Translations under genes and position numbers: made by a program
Assembly: GCA_030691865.1 (NCBI GenBank)
Contig: JAUYDL010000062.1
Coordinates: forward strand, 1-22,537
DNA from: Candidatus Omnitrophota bacterium
Lineage (GTDB): Bacteria > Omnitrophota > Gorgyraeia > Gygaellales > Profunditerraquicolaceae
DNA length: 22,537 nt
Direction of reading: 5' to 3'
Shown here: positions 6,424 to 13,405 of the stretch, piece after piece
Layout: each line of letters opens with the position of its first letter
Position numbering within the stretch: the first letter of the stretch is position 1
The notes under the pieces: generated by a model
Database searches by the model: none
Told to the model about the DNA's origin: nothing
Seen by the model: the letters and a program-made list of their open reading frames with translations, nothing else

Positions 6424-8244
6424 TTAATCTTTGAATACTTCTTCGATTGCTAATTTTACCAATAAGTGATCCCAATTATTGCTAATCAGTTCTCTTTTTA
6501 TCGACTCAGGAGAACAGCCTTGAGATCTTTTGACAGAAACAAACGTAATCAGGATGCCCAGATTATATTCCTGTGTTTTATCCATTACCTGCCGGATAAG
6601 CTTCTCCTGTTGGCTCCGGTTCGCAAGATATGCGCCGGCGGCCAAAACTAAAGGTATGCTTAATAATCCTGCGGAAGTATAAAATAAATACCAGCTGCTG
6701 CGCCCCAACAGATAGGCAGCACTACACCAGAATACATCAAACAAATAATGCGCAACGATTAAAGGAATAATCCCGAAACGAATAAATATAATTCCATAAA
6801 ATATTCCGATCAGGCTAATTTCAATTATGCGAAACCACACCGGGAAGATGGCATACATGGTATGGCCCATGCCCCAGATCACCGAAGTGACTAAGACCGC
6901 CAAGATCAAACTGCGCAGATATTTCTTGGCTAAACTTATCCCAAAAAGCCTAAAGATAATTTCCTCATTAAAGCTTGCACTTGCCCCGATCACAAACGCA
7001 CTGAACAAAGGTATATAAGAAGAGGAAAAATAGGTCATCGTGTGCCACTCTCTCCAGACGCCTAAGAACTTTTGTCCGTTATAAAATATAACTGCCTGTA
7101 ACCCCAGCATGATTACCCAAATCAAGTAGCCTAATAAAACCGCCCTCGTCAACCCGCGATTAAAGAAGCTCGATTTAATATAAGCTAAAAATGAACTATG
7201 TTTATTTTCCGGGAATACTTCACTGCAAAGAGATTCCCCCGCGATACCGGGCATAATAAAACCCACTACCAAAAAACTCGTATTAAATAGCCATTTGGTA
7301 ATGGCCAGGCCAAGAAACGAACTCAAGCGCGCACTGGTCGGGTAATCCATAAAAATATTCTGTAAATTATTAAAAAAATCTGCCGTGTTAATGATCATCA
7401 GGAATCCGGCGGCATAATAAAACCATCTTTTGGCCAGGCGCGGGACAATATCCTGCCTCTTTTTTAAAACTATACTGATTGACCATGCCAGTAAGGCAAA
7501 AAGAATGACATAAAAGATGTTGTAAAGATATTCTCCTAAAATGAACTGTTTTTGGACATACCTGAGGAATTCGTCAGGCAGATCAAATTTATTTTTATAG
7601 AACTCCCTTATCTCATCTCCGGCTAGTGTGACTTCTGTAAGTAACTTCGCTCCCCCCTGGCCTTCTTTCCAGGGTATATAGACATTTTTCTTTTCCCAAG
7701 AAAAAACATACTCGATTCTATTTTCATAACGTTTGATCTTCTCTTCATGAAAGTCATACCTGCCTAGGTCTGCGCCGAAAGTTCTTTGCAAGAACATTTC
7801 TGCCTTTTGCTTGGCGATATCTTTACCCAAATCAACTCTTGGCTCGATATCTTCAATTAAATGTATGAATTTAATAACCTTTCCGGAGCGGGGACTTAGA
7901 TAAACTAGATATTCTTCTTTCTGAGATTCCTTAAAGAATCTGACTAACCAGCGGAATAAATCAAAATCGTGTTGTGCAATAAACTCTTCTTCAGCTTTGA
8001 GGCCGGCAGCGTGCTGAAAATAACGGTTGAATCTTTCATCTGAGTCAAAAATGATCGCCTTGGCATATTTTTTTGTATCTACGCCTTTGGCTTTCAGATA
8101 GTTATCTGATTCTACTAATGCTTGTTGTTTATTAAATGAAAGGTTTACGAAAGCAAAACGGGGGTATTCCAGATTATACCAAAAACTAAAACTTAGGACA
8201 GCCAGAAAAATAAGTATGCACCAATCCCTGGTTTTTATTTTCAT
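6424..8244 (-). CDS. CPBP-family intramembrane metalloprotease with a large N-terminal extracytoplasmic domain
   Basis: The 606-residue membrane protein starts with a helix (about 8-24), then a soluble region (about 30-235) rich in charged residues that probably faces the periplasm. At least eight hydrophobic segments follow. The C-terminal membrane region carries the CPBP (Abi, PF02517) motifs: EE at 427-428 with R432 (FNEEIIFRLFG), H461 in WGMGHTMY, and H499 with D503 in HYLFDVFW. This family includes CAAX-type prenyl proteases and bacteriocin-immunity proteins. The soluble region is much larger than in most CPBP proteins, which are often 200-300 residues. A short cytoplasmic tail (about 575-606) resembles helical tails with a G-S-P-E-S-I pattern. 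No clear ribosome-binding site precedes the ATG. The substrate is unknown; the adjacent tad operon has its own promoter, so a link is only suggestive. Confidence 0.85.
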   Translation of the reverse strand: MKIKTRDWCILIFLAVLSFSFWYNLEYPRFAFVNLSFNKQQALVESDNYLKAKGVDTKKYAKAIIFDSDERFNRYFQHAAGLKAEEEFIAQHDFDLFRWLVRFFKESQKEEYLVYLSPRSGKVIKFIHLIEDIEPRVDLGKDIAKQKAEMFLQRTFGADLGRYDFHEEKIKRYENRIEYVFSWEKKNVYIPWKEGQGGAKLLTEVTLAGDEIREFYKNKFDLPDEFLRYVQKQFILGEYLYNIFYVILFALLAWSISIVLKKRQDIVPRLAKRWFYYAAGFLMIINTADFFNNLQNIFMDYPTSARLSSFLGLAITKWLFNTSFLVVGFIMPGIAGESLCSEVFPENKHSSFLAYIKSSFFNRGLTRAVLLGYLIWVIMLGLQAVIFYNGQKFLGVWREWHTMTYFSSSYIPLFSAFVIGASASFNEEIIFRLFGISLAKKYLRSLILAVLVTSVIWGMGHTMYAIFPVWFRIIEISLIGIFYGIIFIRFGIIPLIVAHYLFDVFWCSAAYLLGRSSWYLFYTSAGLLSIPLVLAAGAYLANRSQQEKLIRQVMDKTQEYNLGILITFVSVKRSQGCSPESIKRELISNNWDHLLVKLAIEEVFKD

Positions 8245-8340
8245 CTTAGCAAATAATCCCGGTTAGACGCTCTTAAATAAATAATGCCGGCTAACAGCCC
8301 CAACGGTCCTCATCCAAAAGAATCGGTTAAGTTGCTCTTT

Positions 8341-8358
8341 TAGCCCAAACCGGATTTT
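8341..8358 (-). repeat. Partial duplicate of the tRNA-Glu 3' end
   Basis: The plus strand at 8341-8358 matches 8413-8430, the T-arm and acceptor 3' part of tRNA-Glu, at 16 of 18 positions and lies 72 bp away. The intervening 54 bp do not fold as a tRNA. This may be a remnant of an integration event or of an eroded tRNA copy. Confidence 0.45.
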
Positions 8359-8378
8359 CCGCCACACTGTTTGACGGA

Positions 8379-8399
8379 CCCGCCACGATTTGTGGCGGG
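8379..8399. repeat. Perfect 8-bp hairpin CCCGCCAC/GTGGCGGG
   Basis: Arms 8379-8386 and 8392-8399 are perfectly complementary around a 5-nt loop. It lies 14 nt downstream of tRNA-Glu on the tRNA's own strand. No T run follows on that strand, so it may be a processing or stability structure or a REP-like repeat rather than a classical terminator. Confidence 0.55.
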
Positions 8400-8412
8400 G
8401 AACCGATACTAT

Positions 8413-8487
8413 TAGCCCCAACCGGATTTGAACCGGTGTTTACAGCCTGAGAAGCTGACGTCCTAGACCAGGCTAGACGATGGGGCC
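8413..8487 (-). tRNA. trnE: tRNA-Glu (anticodon CUC)
   Basis: On the minus strand the sequence folds as a cloverleaf: acceptor GGCCCCA with TGGGGCT (one G-U at the outer pair), D stem GUCU/GGAC, anticodon loop UUCUCAG with CUC at positions 34-36, a short variable region, and T arm ACCGG-TTCAAAT-CCGGT. The discriminator base is A, and CCA is not encoded. The outermost anticodon-stem pair is a U-U mismatch. The GGCCCCATCGTCTAG start is typical of bacterial tRNA-Glu. Confidence 0.93.
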
Positions 8488-8502
8488 AAATGTTTGAATG
8501 TT

Positions 8503-8530
8503 ATTTTACTATAATCGTTTTTTTAGTCAA
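8503..8530 (-). promoter_or_regulatory. Promoter of tRNA-Glu
   Basis: On the minus strand TTGACT (8525-8530) and TAAAAT (8503-8508) are separated by 16 nt. Transcription would start near 8496, 9 nt before the tRNA. Confidence 0.65.
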
Positions 8531-8542
8531 CAATTTTAATGA

Positions 8543-8584
8543 GCGCTTAACTTACGAACACGAAGTGTGAGTAAGTTAATGCGC
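8543..8584. repeat. Long nested palindrome between the divergent tRNA-Glu and FIST promoters
   Basis: TAACTTAC (8548-8555) pairs with GTAAGTTA (8571-8578). The stem extends through T8547-A8579 and, after a one-base bulge, GCGC (8543-8546) with GCGC (8581-8584). Inside it ACAC (8558-8561) pairs with GTGT (8565-8568) around GAA. It lies between the tRNA-Glu and FIST promoters. It could be a dispersed repeat or an operator-like site; no function can be read from it. Confidence 0.65.
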
Positions 8585-8642
8585 GAATTAATCCCGAGTC
8601 CGCCATAGGCGTTAAATAGGGAATAAGCAAATAAGAATTTTA

Positions 8643-8671
8643 TTGACCCTCCTATATTTGCGCTATATACT
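8643..8671 (+). promoter_or_regulatory. Sigma70-like promoter of the FIST-kinase-regulator operon
   Basis: TTGACC (8643-8648) and TATACT (8666-8671) are separated by 17 nt. Transcription is predicted to begin around 8678, one base before the ATG at 8679. Confidence 0.7.
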
Positions 8672-8678
8672 GAATATC

Positions 8679-9866
8679 ATGAATGTAAGCCTTGGTTTTA
8701 GCCAACTCAAAGATCCTATCCTAGCCACTAATGAAGCAATAGGACAAGCTATAATTGGATTAAAAAACGCACCGGCAACTCTGGCTTTTATTTTTACCTC
8801 TATAGAGTTTGCGCATCCTTTAGTGCTAAGAGTGGCTAATAACTTATTAGGAGAAATCCCCATCCTAGGCTGCAGCAGCCTAGGAATTATGACTAATCAA
8901 GGCGTATTTAAGCACGGATTTGCCATTTTACTCCTTAGTTTAAGCCAGCAGACGTTTTTTAATGTTGCCGCGGTTAAGGATATAAATAAAAAAACTCCGC
9001 TTTTATCCGGAAAAGAATTGGGCGATAAATTACTATTCGGTTTTAAAAATGTGCCCCGGAGCTTAAGTATAATTTTATCGGACAAGCTTATCACGGAAGG
9101 AACGCCTTTAATCAATGGGCTTCAGGAAAGCCTGGGCAATAGCTTCCCTCTAATCGGTGCTTCGCCTTCAGATAATTTTGGAAATCATAAAACTTATCAA
9201 TACCTCAACCAAGAGATGCTTTCTGAATCCTGCAGCGGGATTCTTTTCGGAGGTAAATTCAACTTTGGATTTGGCATCAAACACGGATGGAAACCCTTGG
9301 GAAAAATGCGTTGCGTTACCTCCTCCAGCGGTAATGTAATTAAAGAGATCAACGGGCTGGCAGCGGTAAAGCTCTATGAAGATTATTTTGCTAAAAATAC
9401 GCCGGATTTAGCTAAAGAACTGCGGCGTATATCTATTTACTATCCGCTGGGAATTTATCTACCCGGAGAAAAAGAATACTTGTTGCGTAATATTATATCC
9501 ATAAAAGATGACGGTTCTTTAGTTACCCAGGGAGACATTCCCCAGAACAGTAAAATTAGATTGATGATCAGCACTCAAGACTCTCGCCTGGCTGCGGTCG
9601 TTGCCGCTTGTGAAGAAGCAAAAAGAAGTCTTAAGGCCCAGAAAATAAAATTTTTGCTCGTCTTTGATTCAGCTGCGAGATTTTCGATCCTCAGAAAGCA
9701 AAACGATATAGAACTTTGCGTGATCAAAGAGCTCTTCGGTGAAAACACCCCTTTGATCGGTATCTACACTAATGGTGAACAAGCTCCGCTTAAATCTATT
9801 AATTATCTGGGCCGGACTTATTTTCATAATCAAAGTATCAACATTTTAGCTATAGGAGAACAATAA
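8679..9866 (+). CDS. FIST domain sensor protein
   Basis: This 395-residue soluble protein has a FIST N domain (about residues 20-215) with LAFIFTSIEF, IPILGCSSLGIMT and GVFKHGFAILLL, then a FIST C domain (about 220-385) ending in LIGIYTNGEQAPL. FIST domains (PF08495, PF10442) are proposed sensors of small ligands, perhaps amino acids, and often sit next to signal-transduction genes. Here the gene directly precedes a histidine kinase, with its TAA ending one base before the kinase ATG. I choose ATG 8679 because the in-frame TTG at 8643 lies inside the -35 box. No Shine-Dalgarno sequence precedes this ATG, and the promoter places it at about +2, so the message looks leaderless. There is no signal peptide; the protein should act in the cytoplasm. 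Confidence 0.9.
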   Translation: MNVSLGFSQLKDPILATNEAIGQAIIGLKNAPATLAFIFTSIEFAHPLVLRVANNLLGEIPILGCSSLGIMTNQGVFKHGFAILLLSLSQQTFFNVAAVKDINKKTPLLSGKELGDKLLFGFKNVPRSLSIILSDKLITEGTPLINGLQESLGNSFPLIGASPSDNFGNHKTYQYLNQEMLSESCSGILFGGKFNFGFGIKHGWKPLGKMRCVTSSSGNVIKEINGLAAVKLYEDYFAKNTPDLAKELRRISIYYPLGIYLPGEKEYLLRNIISIKDDGSLVTQGDIPQNSKIRLMISTQDSRLAAVVAACEEAKRSLKAQKIKFLLVFDSAARFSILRKQNDIELCVIKELFGENTPLIGIYTNGEQAPLKSINYLGRTYFHNQSINILAIGEQ

Positions 9867-9867
9867 A

Positions 9868-11346
9868 ATGAATCCCTTCGTATATCTCGGAGTCTGTTTG
9901 GTTTTTGCTATTCTGGGAATATCTTTGCTTTATAAAGTACAGCGTTTAAAAGAATTGGGCGATAAGGTGACTGCCTTAAACTTTTCTCTCGAAGAGATGG
10001 ATGAACAGGCCAAGCTGATCATGCGCACAGATATGGAACTGAATAAAGCCCAGGAAGAACTGGACAAAAAAATTTCCGGGCTCGATACTCTACAAAAGCT
10101 ATCCCGGGAAATAAGCACAACCCTGGAAGAAAAACAGATCTTTAAAAAAATAAACAATCAGTATGTGGAAGAGCTGGGATTTGAAAAATCCCTGGCCTTT
10201 TTATGGAAAACCCTGGAGAGAGAATTCCATCTATACTTATGCTTAGGATACAGCCAGGATGAATCCCTGAAAATAAAAGCCGCGATTAACGCTAATAAAG
10301 ATTATTTTCTAGATTTAATTAAAACCGGCTCAACCGCCTCTTCTGAATTTATCCCCGAGGGCGCCTTATCAAAAAATAAGATTAATCAGTTGTTTCTGGT
10401 ACGCTCATTCATCATTTGTCCGGTACTAGCTCAGGAAGGAGATCAAGGTTTTATCTTTGTCGGCACGCAAAATGTAGAAACTTCTATAACTAAAGGAGAC
10501 CAGGAATTTATCAGCATCCTGGCCAATCAAATCGGCCAAACCTTAGATAACGCCCGGCTGTTTGAAAAAACATGGCGATCACAACAAGAACTAGAGATCA
10601 AGGTTGAAGAAAGAACCCGCCAGCTAACTGTCGCCTTGGAAGAAGTAAAAAAAATAAGCAGACGCAAAAGCGATTTTATCTCCAGCGTATCTCATGAAAT
10701 AAGGACCCCGCTTACATCAATTAAAGGATACGCGGCTATCTTGCTGGCCAACAAATTAGGAACCCTGCCAGATGAGATCCGCAGCAGGCTGGAAAAAATC
10801 AACCGCCACAGTGACGAACTAGTCCATATGGTAAATGATTTGCTGGACATCTCGCGCATTGAAAGCGGCAAGGTGGAAATCAGAAAAGAGGCTTTAAGCT
10901 TAAGAACCATCGCCGACAAAGTCGCGGATCTGTTTTCGGAACAATTAAAAACAAAAAATATCGACTTTAGCAGTAACATACCTGATGATTGCCAGGAAAT
11001 ATTAGCTGACCGCAGCCAAATTGAGAGAGTCTTTATTAATTTAGTGGGAAATGCATTAAAGTTTACTCCACAAAATGGTAAAATTGACATCAATGCAAAT
11101 CGCGCAAATAAAATAATTCAAATCGATGTTAAAGACACAGGGTTTGGAATTCCCCAAGACGCACAGGAAAGTATATTCGAAGAATTTTTTCGCGTAGATA
11201 ATACTATCAACCAAGAGGTAAAGGGTACTGGCCTGGGCCTGACTTTAGTTAAACACATTATCGAGGCACACCAGGGAAGAATATGGGTAAAGAGCAAGGT
11301 AGGCGAAGGCTCGACTTTCAGTTTTACTCTTAACACTACTAAATAA
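9868..11346 (+). CDS. Membrane-anchored GAF-domain sensor histidine kinase
   Basis: The 492-residue kinase has one N-terminal membrane helix (about 4-22), a coiled coil (about 25-90), a GAF-like sensor domain (about 90-230), a second coiled coil (235-262) and a HisKA dimerisation domain with phospho-acceptor H276 in SVSHEIRTP. The ATPase domain shows an N box with N391 and N395 (NLVGNALKFTP), G1 DTGFGI (423-428), F box FEEFF (437-441) and G2 GTGLGL (453-458), so it should be active. An AGGAG site (9855-9859) lies 8 nt before the ATG, inside the end of the FIST gene. It would autophosphorylate on signals sensed by its GAF domain or by the adjacent FIST protein and pass phosphate to the next gene's receiver domain, 4 nt downstream. 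Confidence 0.95.
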   Translation: MNPFVYLGVCLVFAILGISLLYKVQRLKELGDKVTALNFSLEEMDEQAKLIMRTDMELNKAQEELDKKISGLDTLQKLSREISTTLEEKQIFKKINNQYVEELGFEKSLAFLWKTLEREFHLYLCLGYSQDESLKIKAAINANKDYFLDLIKTGSTASSEFIPEGALSKNKINQLFLVRSFIICPVLAQEGDQGFIFVGTQNVETSITKGDQEFISILANQIGQTLDNARLFEKTWRSQQELEIKVEERTRQLTVALEEVKKISRRKSDFISSVSHEIRTPLTSIKGYAAILLANKLGTLPDEIRSRLEKINRHSDELVHMVNDLLDISRIESGKVEIRKEALSLRTIADKVADLFSEQLKTKNIDFSSNIPDDCQEILADRSQIERVFINLVGNALKFTPQNGKIDINANRANKIIQIDVKDTGFGIPQDAQESIFEEFFRVDNTINQEVKGTGLGLTLVKHIIEAHQGRIWVKSKVGEGSTFSFTLNTTK

Positions 11347-11350
11347 AACT

Positions 11351-12286
11351 ATGGGTATAAAAATACTGATTGCCGATGACGATCCGGATATAAGAGATGT
11401 CCTTAAGCTTACTCTGGCAGAAGAAAATTATGAAATTATGGAAGCTCAGGATGGCGAAGAGGCCTTAAAAATAATCCGCTCCAAACCGTTAGATTTAGTG
11501 CTTCTGGATTACAAAATGCCCAAGATGGATGGACGTCAATTATGTAATTTAATTAAAAGAGACTTACTATTGCAGCATTTGCCGATAATTATGGTTACCG
11601 GTAAAGGCGAGATCAACGATAAAATCAACGGAATTGACGCCGGGGCGGATGATTATGTGGTTAAACCTTTTGAACCCAAGGAGCTTTTAGCAAGGATCCG
11701 CATGGTATTAAGGCGCACTAAAAGAGATCTAGAGGCCAATCCCCTCACCCGGCTCCCCGGCAATGTGGCAATTCTTAATGAGCTTTCCAACTGTATTGAG
11801 AAGAAAACCCTCTATGCCGTTTGTTATGTTGATCTGGATAAATTCAAGGCTTACAATGACAAATACGGATTTGAACACGGGGATGACGTAATCCGCGAGA
11901 CTGCGCGTATATTGCTAAGCACTATTAAAGAATGCGGTAATGCTGATGATTTTGTCGGCCATATCGGCGGGGATGATTTTGTGATTATCACAACTGCGGA
12001 TCTAGCGGATAAGATTTGTGAAAAAATAATCCATGATTTTGACAAAATCTCTCCGTCATTTTATAATCAAGAAGACCGCCAAAATGGTTTTATCATTGGA
12101 TATGACCGTCAAAGTAAAATTCATAAAATCCTATTACTTTCAGTATCTATTGGGGTAGTGACTAACCAGATGCGTGAGATCACGCATCTGGCTCAAATCG
12201 GCGAGATTGGTGCGGAATTGAAAAAGTTAGCTAAGGGTATGGAAAAAAGCAACTATGTCAAAGATAAACGACAGAAAAAACCCTAA
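11351..12286 (+). CDS. Response regulator with receiver and degenerate GGDEF (GGDDF) domain
   Basis: The 311-residue protein starts with a complete receiver domain: acidic pocket D9-D11, phospho-acceptor D53 (LLDYKMPKMDG), T83 and K105 (VVKPF). Residues about 128-298 form a GGDEF-like domain with DPLTRLPG-like NPLTRLPGN (130-138), YVDLDKFKAYND (159-170) and HIGGDDF (204-210). The canonical GGDEF glutamate is aspartate here, and the inhibitory RxxD site is absent (NADD at 197-200), so diguanylate cyclase activity is uncertain; it could be weak, altered or lost, leaving a binding role. The gene starts 4 nt after the kinase stop, so the kinase is its likely partner. No strong ribosome-binding site precedes the ATG, consistent with translational coupling. 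Confidence 0.93.
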   Translation: MGIKILIADDDPDIRDVLKLTLAEENYEIMEAQDGEEALKIIRSKPLDLVLLDYKMPKMDGRQLCNLIKRDLLLQHLPIIMVTGKGEINDKINGIDAGADDYVVKPFEPKELLARIRMVLRRTKRDLEANPLTRLPGNVAILNELSNCIEKKTLYAVCYVDLDKFKAYNDKYGFEHGDDVIRETARILLSTIKECGNADDFVGHIGGDDFVIITTADLADKICEKIIHDFDKISPSFYNQEDRQNGFIIGYDRQSKIHKILLLSVSIGVVTNQMREITHLAQIGEIGAELKKLAKGMEKSNYVKDKRQKKP

Positions 12287-12293
12287 ATGATAT

Positions 12294-12377
12294 TGGTGCG
12301 CGGGGAGGGAGTTGAACCCTCACGCCTTGCAGCACTACCCCCTCAAAGTAGCGTGTCTGCCATTCCACCACCCGCGC
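12294..12377 (-). tRNA. trnL: tRNA-Leu (anticodon GAG)
   Basis: On the minus strand the acceptor GCGCGGG pairs with CCCGCGC. The anticodon loop TTGAGGG carries GAG at positions 34-36. A long class II variable arm follows (TGCTGCAAGGCGT region), and the T arm is GAGGG-TTCAACT-CCCTC. Discriminator A is followed by an encoded CCA (12294-12296), unlike tRNA-Glu in the same window. It lies 7 nt downstream of the convergent regulator gene. Confidence 0.95.
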
Positions 12378-12390
12378 AATTGCACTTGTT

Positions 12391-12418
12391 ATTCTAAAGC
12401 ATAACTTGGAATTGTCAA
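12391..12418 (-). promoter_or_regulatory. Promoter of tRNA-Leu
   Basis: On the minus strand a perfect TTGACA (12413-12418) is followed after 16 nt by TAGAAT (12391-12396). Transcription would start near 12384, 7 nt before the tRNA. Confidence 0.7.
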
Positions 12419-12427
12419 AATCTTTTC

Positions 12428-13354
12428 TCAAAATATACGCCTCTTATGCATTTTCTCATTGATCTTCGTAAAAAAACGGCTAAAGAATAACTTGATAACT
12501 TTGGGCCGAAAAAATATAACATAAGTCCAGGCGCAGGAGTCATATATTAATATTGGGACAAGGTGTAAAAGAAAACCTAAAAAAGTTTCATTTTTTAATA
12601 TGGTCAGATAACGGTTTTTAATTAAATCATAATGCAATTCATCGCTCAAATATTTACGTGCGATAGTCTTGTCTATACCGGAATCAGGTCGAAATGACCC
12701 TCCGCGCACATGATAAATTAAGGCAGTGGGAACATAATAAGCAAGCCAACCGTATTTTTGAGCCCGCCAAGAGATATCCAAATCCTCGTAGAACATGCGA
12801 AAATCAGCATCAAAATAGCCGCCCTTCTTTTTAATTGCCTCTAACATTTCTTTCCGGTAAAAAGCTGCCGAGCCGCTAACACCAAAAATAAAACCGTTTT
12901 TGTCGAATTGTCCTAAATCTGGTTGGCCATAACCCCTTTCTTTAGCCGTACGCCAAACACTTAAAAATAGACCCGTACTATCCAAAGTTTTTCTATTTCC
13001 CCGCAAAATCTTACCGCTTACCAGGCCGATCTTCTCCTTAACCAGGAAACCCGCCAGGGCCTCCTGGATGAACTTTTTATCTAAAACCACATCATCATTA
13101 AGACAAAGAATAAACTCAGCCCGGGCGAGTTGGATCCCCTTGTTCAAAGCCCCGGTATAAAATAAATTATTTGCACTAGAATAAATTTTAACCGACGGAT
13201 ATAGCCGATTAAGCTCCTGAACAAAATTAGGCCTAGAAGAATTGTCAATAACAATAATTTCAGAAGGAAGATGGCTTTGTTTTAGAAGAGAATCTAAACA
13301 AAACTTAATATAATCTTTAGCGCCCACGCTTACAATAATTACGCTTACGGTCAT
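12428..13354 (-). CDS. GT2 family glycosyltransferase (rhamnosyltransferase-like)
   Basis: The 308-residue enzyme has a GT-A fold: VSVIIVSVGAKDYIKFCLDS at the start, IVIDNSS (34-40), the metal-binding LNDDVV (85-90), GSAAFYRKE and an FYEDLDISWRA motif near residue 190 that is typical of WbbL-like rhamnosyltransferases. A hydrophobic segment (about 255-283) may tether it to the inner membrane. It would transfer a sugar from a nucleotide donor to a growing lipid-linked glycan at the cytoplasmic face. It is the last gene of the polysaccharide cluster on this strand, 51 nt after the sugar-phosphate transferase. The ATG follows a long G run (GGGGGGGGTGA, about 10 nt upstream) that may serve as ribosome-binding site. 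Donor and acceptor cannot be told from the sequence. Confidence 0.9.
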   Translation of the reverse strand: MTVSVIIVSVGAKDYIKFCLDSLLKQSHLPSEIIVIDNSSRPNFVQELNRLYPSVKIYSSANNLFYTGALNKGIQLARAEFILCLNDDVVLDKKFIQEALAGFLVKEKIGLVSGKILRGNRKTLDSTGLFLSVWRTAKERGYGQPDLGQFDKNGFIFGVSGSAAFYRKEMLEAIKKKGGYFDADFRMFYEDLDISWRAQKYGWLAYYVPTALIYHVRGGSFRPDSGIDKTIARKYLSDELHYDLIKNRYLTILKNETFLGFLLHLVPILIYDSCAWTYVIFFRPKVIKLFFSRFFTKINEKMHKRRIF

Positions 13355-13405
13355 CTATGGATCACCCCCCCCGAGAGCTTAACCTTCTAAATAATAACCT
13401 TATGA

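Larger units (their letters stand above)
8245..8412. other. Gene-free spacer with tRNA 3'-end-like fragments and a hairpin
   Basis: The 168 bp between the protease start and tRNA-Glu hold no credible gene. They contain an 18-bp near-copy of the tRNA-Glu 3' end (8341-8358), a weaker similar string around 8296-8306 (AGCCCCAACGG) and a perfect hairpin at 8379-8399. I see no convincing promoter for the protease gene here. Confidence 0.6.

Noticed and set aside
8341..8412. A second, degenerate tRNA gene next to tRNA-Glu
   Set aside because: Only the 3' end matches; there is no acceptor 5' strand, D arm or anticodon arm.
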